From contig CALLLW010000051.1 in the NCBI GenBank assembly GCA_938007995.1, positions 1 through 35,876 on the forward strand: a DNA stretch of 35,876 nt, written 5' to 3'. Below, piece after piece: positions 32,793 to 35,876 of the stretch. This stretch comes from an uncultured Granulosicoccaceae bacterium. GTDB lineage: Bacteria > Pseudomonadota > Gammaproteobacteria > Granulosicoccales > Granulosicoccaceae. A program made the position numbers and the translations under genes. Position 1 is the stretch's first letter, and every line of letters begins with the position of its first letter. The notes beneath the pieces were generated by a model, which was not told where the DNA came from, did no database searches, and worked only from the letters and a program-made list of their open reading frames with translations.

Positions 32793-32861
32793 ATGGTATT
32801 CGGCTTAGTAAAGTTCGCTTTTTACCTGACTATTCGATGGAATCGCGTTGAATGGTGGTAA
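32793..32861 (+). CDS. Possible 22-residue membrane peptide
   Basis: ATG 32793 is preceded by a perfect AGGAG (32780-32784) with 8 nt spacing, stronger than for most genes in the window. The peptide is M-V-F-G-L-V-K-F-A-F-Y-L-T-I-R-W-N-R-V-E-W-W: about 14 mostly hydrophobic residues, then basic and Trp-rich residues typical of a membrane interface. It could be a small membrane peptide, a toxin-like peptide, or a leader peptide. No family is recognised. The next 70 bp are non-coding, then the second MITE-like copy begins. Confidence 0.45.
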   Translation: MVFGLVKFAFYLTIRWNRVEWW

Positions 32862-32933
32862 GCAAGTTTTAAACACGTATACAGCGTAAGTTATCGCGTG
32901 TGGACAGTAAGTGAGTGTCTGGTATTAGTTCGT

Positions 32934-33104
32934 GGGTCACTTGAAAATTAAAGTAACAGTTTTCTTCGATACAGACGACACAGCCGCGTTGCCATCATTG
33001 ATAAAGTATGGACTCGACGTAGGGCCTGCTGTGCCTGAGTTTTTCCGCCTTGCTCTGACGCCTGTAGCTGTGAAAACTTTGTTACCCTATTTCTCAAGTG
33101 GCCC
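32934..33104. repeat. 171-bp MITE-like palindromic element, copy 2
   Basis: Same length as the element at 28081-28251. The ends GGGTCACTTGA and TCAAGTGGCCC are inverted copies, and pairing extends through AAAGTAACAGTTTTC/GAAAACTTTGTTACCCT. The element ends 3 bp from the purC stop codon. Confidence 0.8.
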
Positions 33105-33107
33105 GGG

Positions 33108-33992
33108 CTAGCTGGTTAGTGCTTGTAGCGCCTCTTCGTAGCGTGCCATCGTACGACGTTTAATATCGTCTGGTAGCGTTGGGCCAGGCGGGGTTTTATC
33201 CCAGCTCAGCGTTTCCAGATAATCCCGGACAAACTGCTTATCGTAGCTTTCCGGGTTAACCCCCGGTTTGTAGGTGGATGCATTCCAGAAGCGGGAGCTG
33301 TCAGGGGTAAGAATTTCGTCCATCAGTGTCAATGTGCCATTGTCATCAAGACCGAATTCAAACTTGGTATCTGCCAGTATGATTCCGCGCTGACTGCAGT
33401 GGGTAGCCGCCCGATGATAAATAGTTTCGCTTATTGATTTAACTTGTTCGGCAAGTTCTGCCCCGATGATTTCTGTCATTTTTGCATAGCTGATATTGAT
33501 ATCATGATCACCAACATCCGCTTTGGTAGCAGGTGTAAAAATGGCAGGTGTTATCTGCTGCGCCAGTGCCATGTTATCCGGCAGTTCGACGCCACAGACC
33601 TGACCTGTGGACTGATAGTCTTTCCATCCTGAACCGATTAAATAACCTCTAACTACAGATTCTATTGGTAGAGGCTTAAGTCTTTTTACCACCATGCTAC
33701 GGTCTTTTGCCTGCAGATATTCCTTTTCAGCGGGCAATATCGATTCGAGTGACAGATCACTCAAATGGTTCGGTACAACATCGTGCATCTGTTGAAACCA
33801 GAAAAGCGCCACCTGCGTGAGTATTTTGCCTTTGCCAGGCAGTGGTTCAGGTAACACCACGTCAAATGCAGACAATCGATCTGTTGCGATCATCAACAAG
33901 TGATCATCGCCGACTGCGTAAACATCCCTCACTTTGCCGCGTTGCAGCAGGGGCAGTGATTCAATAGAGGTTTCTGTAATCGCGTTGTTCAA
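33108..33992 (-). CDS. purC: SAICAR synthetase (phosphoribosylaminoimidazole-succinocarboxamide synthase)
   Basis: 294 residues. It joins CAIR and aspartate with ATP in purine synthesis, the step after PurE, which is encoded divergently 99 bp away. The length fits the longer, yeast ADE1-like form. Motifs: R-G-K-V-R-D-V-Y (about 18-25), I-A-T-D-R-L-S-A-F-D, V-V-R-G-Y-L-I-G-S-G-W, I-L-A-D-T-K-F-E-F-G and D-E-I-L-T-P-D-S-S-R-F-W. The best in-frame start is TTG at 33990-33992; no ATG lies before the G-K-V-R motif and no clear Shine-Dalgarno is seen, so the start is uncertain by a few codons. The stop is 3 bp from the MITE-like copy. Confidence 0.95.
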   Translation of the reverse strand: MNNAITETSIESLPLLQRGKVRDVYAVGDDHLLMIATDRLSAFDVVLPEPLPGKGKILTQVALFWFQQMHDVVPNHLSDLSLESILPAEKEYLQAKDRSMVVKRLKPLPIESVVRGYLIGSGWKDYQSTGQVCGVELPDNMALAQQITPAIFTPATKADVGDHDINISYAKMTEIIGAELAEQVKSISETIYHRAATHCSQRGIILADTKFEFGLDDNGTLTLMDEILTPDSSRFWNASTYKPGVNPESYDKQFVRDYLETLSWDKTPPGPTLPDDIKRRTMARYEEALQALTS

Positions 33993-34091
33993 TTCTGAAG
34001 GCCCGGGATGTTGGCAAAAAATTTTTACGTATCAGTGGCATAAAAGCGAAAATTTCGTCACCATTGTATTTTACTCAATCATGCAACCCAG

Positions 34092-34598
34092 ATGCAGAAT
34101 CCTTTAGTAGGCGTAGTGATGGGCAGCCAGAGCGACTGGCCGGTGATGCAGCACAGTCACGACATTCTTACCCGGTTCAATGTGCCTCACGAGTGCAAGG
34201 TGGTATCTGCGCATCGTACCCCGGATCTGTTATTTGAGTATGCGGCAGCAGCCGAGGAACGCGGCCTGCAGGCGATCATTGCCGGTGCAGGGGGAGCAGC
34301 GCATCTGCCCGGTATGCTGGCTGCCAAAACTACTGTTCCGGTGCTGGGGGTGCCGGTACCGTCGCGGCATTTGCAGGGGCAGGATTCATTGCTGTCGATC
34401 GTACAGATGCCAAAAGGCGTCCCGGTGGCGACGTTTGCAATTGGCGATGCGGGGGCTGCGAATGCGGCGCTTTTTGCAGTCGCGATGCTCTCAACACAAG
34501 ACGCCGCCCTGGCTGCTCTGCTTGCAGAGTTCAGACAGCAGCAGCGTGATACCGCCCTCTCTGCAGAACTCCCCGCAAAAAACCAGAACGGTAACTGA
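34092..34598 (+). CDS. purE: N5-carboxyaminoimidazole ribonucleotide mutase
   Basis: 168 residues. It converts N5-CAIR to CAIR in the cytosol. The class I signature is complete: G-S-Q-S-D-W (11-16), S-A-H-R-T-P-D (39-45, catalytic His 41) and [11 protein letters not shown] (65-75). [12 protein letters not shown] follows. The stop lies 5 bp before the ATG of purK, so the two are translated from one message. A polar tail of about 20 residues extends past the usual end. Confidence 0.96.
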   Translation: MQNPLVGVVMGSQSDWPVMQHSHDILTRFNVPHECKVVSAHRTPDLLFEYAAAAEERGLQAIIAGAGGAAHLPGMLAAKTTVPVLGVPVPSRHLQGQDSLLSIVQMPKGVPVATFAIGDAGAANAALFAVAMLSTQDAALAALLAEFRQQQRDTALSAELPAKNQNGN

Positions 34599-34603
34599 TT
34601 TTG

Positions 34604-35740
34604 ATGGTAGCAAAAAAATTGAATCAACCGCTTGAGCCGGGCGCCACGCTCGGCGTGCTTGGTGGCGGTCAGCTTGGGCGCATGTTCTCCCAGGCAGCCA
34701 GCAAGATGGGCTATAAGGTCTGTGTGTTGGATCCGTCAGCAGATTCTCCGGCGGCAGAAGTATCTGCTCTCCACGTTAGAGCAGAGTTTGATGATCAAGC
34801 CGGGCTTGCCAGACTCGCAGAACAATGCGATGCGATAACCACTGAGTTTGAAAATGTTCCTGCAGATAGTCTTCGGTTTTTGCAGACGTCAGTGCCGGTA
34901 TGTCCGCCACCTGAAGCTGTTGAGATCGCACAGAACCGCAACCTCGAAAAGTCATTCTTTAAAGATCATCGGCTGCCGGTAAATACCTGTGCTCAAATAA
35001 CTGAGGCTGCGCAGATAGACTCTGCATTTGCAAAGATGAGCGGCAAAGCTGTGTTAAAAACTGCACGTTTTGGCTATGACGGTAAAGGCCAGCAGGTTTG
35101 TTCAAGTGCCGCAGAAGCTGCCGCTGCTTTTGAATCGTTTGGTGTTCAGGAGTGTGTACTGGAAGATTTCGTACCATTTGATTGCGAAGTTTCTGTTGTG
35201 CTTGCCCGTGATGTTTACGGCAATATCGAAGCTTTTCCGCTGGTAGAGAATCAACACAAAAACGGCATACTCGATCTATGCATTGTACCGGCCCGGGTAC
35301 CGCAAACTGTTCGTCAGCAGGCAGCAGACGTTGCAACCAAACTGGCAGAGTCAATGCAGTATGTTGGCGTACTGGCGGTAGAAATGTTCGTTTGTGACGG
35401 CGCACTATCAATCAATGAAATTGCCCCCAGACCACACAACAGTGGTCACTACACCATGGATGCCTGTAATTACTCGCAATTTGATCAACAGGTGCGAACT
35501 CTGGCTGGATTGCCGGTTGCGAAGGTGGTTCAGCATCAGCCTGCAGTCATGTACAACCTACTGGGTGATCAATTGCTTGAAGATAACTTTCAATGGCTAA
35601 AACTGCAAAGCATTGATAACGCACATGTGCATGTATACGGAAAAGCAGAAGCACGACTTGGTCGAAAGATGGGTCATGTCAATCTGCTGGGTGCAGAGAC
35701 GAGTGATCTGCTTGATAAAATAGTTGGCCTGAAGAACTAG
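34604..35740 (+). CDS. purK: N5-carboxyaminoimidazole ribonucleotide synthase
   Basis: 378 residues from ATG 34604; an in-frame TTG lies one codon earlier. It makes N5-CAIR from AIR, bicarbonate and ATP, feeding PurE. The ATP-grasp fold begins L-G-V-L-G-G-G-Q-L-G-R-M-F. T-E-F-E-N-V-P (about 79-85), L-K-T-A-R-F-G-Y-D-G-K-G-Q, E-D-F-V-P-F-D-C-E-V-S-V and I-N-E-I-A-P-R-P-H-N-S-G-H-Y-T are the expected motifs. The TAG stop (35738-35740) lies inside the sequence shared with the IS630-like end at the left of the window, so the insertion appears to supply the stop and may have trimmed or replaced the last few residues. Confidence 0.95.
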   Translation: MVAKKLNQPLEPGATLGVLGGGQLGRMFSQAASKMGYKVCVLDPSADSPAAEVSALHVRAEFDDQAGLARLAEQCDAITTEFENVPADSLRFLQTSVPVCPPPEAVEIAQNRNLEKSFFKDHRLPVNTCAQITEAAQIDSAFAKMSGKAVLKTARFGYDGKGQQVCSSAAEAAAAFESFGVQECVLEDFVPFDCEVSVVLARDVYGNIEAFPLVENQHKNGILDLCIVPARVPQTVRQQAADVATKLAESMQYVGVLAVEMFVCDGALSINEIAPRPHNSGHYTMDACNYSQFDQQVRTLAGLPVAKVVQHQPAVMYNLLGDQLLEDNFQWLKLQSIDNAHVHVYGKAEARLGRKMGHVNLLGAETSDLLDKIVGLKN

Positions 35741-35876
35741 TGCTTTGGCATTATTTAATTTTCGGATAGACGGATTTCAGTTTTGATCGGGCATCGTCGA
35801 TTTTCATATGCCAGTCCACTCCACGCTGTTTGTCATTGGTAGCACTCGACCATGCCCGTATTTCTGTCTTGAGTGT
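35736..35876 (-). mobile_element. Right end of an IS630-like insertion sequence (partial), inverted copy
   Basis: Exact reverse complement of bases 1-141. The TA at 35738-35739 forms part of the purK stop codon and is the likely insertion dinucleotide. Confidence 0.65.
35751..35876 (-). CDS. IS630-like transposase, C-terminal fragment (5' end outside window)
   Basis: The minus-strand frame is open from the last base of the window to TAA at 35751-35753 and encodes the same 41 residues as the fragment at 1-126. It is convergent with purK, with stop codons 10 bp apart. The catalytic part is outside the window. Confidence 0.65.
   Translation of the reverse strand, partial: TLKTEIRAWSSATNDKQRGVDWHMKIDDARSKLKSVYPKIK

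Noticed and set aside
32620..32808. 62-residue ORF upstream of and overlapping the 22-residue ORF
   Set aside because: No ribosome site, atypical composition, and it conflicts with the well-supported small ORF.
1..35876. Circular molecule suggested by repeated ends
   Set aside because: The ends match in inverted, not direct, orientation.

Overview
The window looks like one metagenomic contig from a marine-type gammaproteobacterium. The sigma-70 protein aligns by eye with the E. coli RpoD family over its whole length, the purE-purK pair is of the bacterial type, and base composition is near 50% GC. I ran no searches; family calls rest on motifs and remembered family features.

Both ends carry the same 141 bp in inverted orientation. 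Each copy encodes the C-terminus of an IS630-like transposase reading inward, so the contig probably stops at two copies of one insertion sequence. The left copy abuts an enormous open frame (184-16608) that seems to have lost its N-terminus. That protein has a DUF11-like stretch, an SdrD/Cna-B-like domain, about 4400 residues of Asp-rich thrombospondin type 3-like calcium-binding repeats, and a C-terminal sorting/anchor signal. The right copy abuts purK and appears to supply its stop codon.

From 16.6 to 21.7 kb is accessory sequence: a secreted lipoprotein with a CBM9-like domain, an isolated choline-sulfatase (betC), a SPOR-domain membrane protein and a sigma-type glutathione S-transferase. 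At 21814-22149 lies a tRNA-Ile2(CAT) gene split after the anticodon by a compact 259-nt group I intron with P1, P2, P3, P7, P8 and P9 all recognisable. A small Arg-rich ORF with a strong Shine-Dalgarno and then rpoD follow on the minus strand.

From 25.0 to 32.1 kb is a central carbon cluster on the plus strand: tkt-gap, pgk-pyk, and a class I fructose-bisphosphate aldolase. Together they cover lower glycolysis/gluconeogenesis and the non-oxidative pentose phosphate branch. A 171-bp palindromic MITE-like element sits between gap and pgk; a second copy, also 171 bp and about 86% identical, lies 3 bp past the end of purC. Between the aldolase and purC are a DCC-family (DUF393) protein and a possible 22-residue membrane peptide. 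The window closes with purine biosynthesis: purC divergent from purE-purK.
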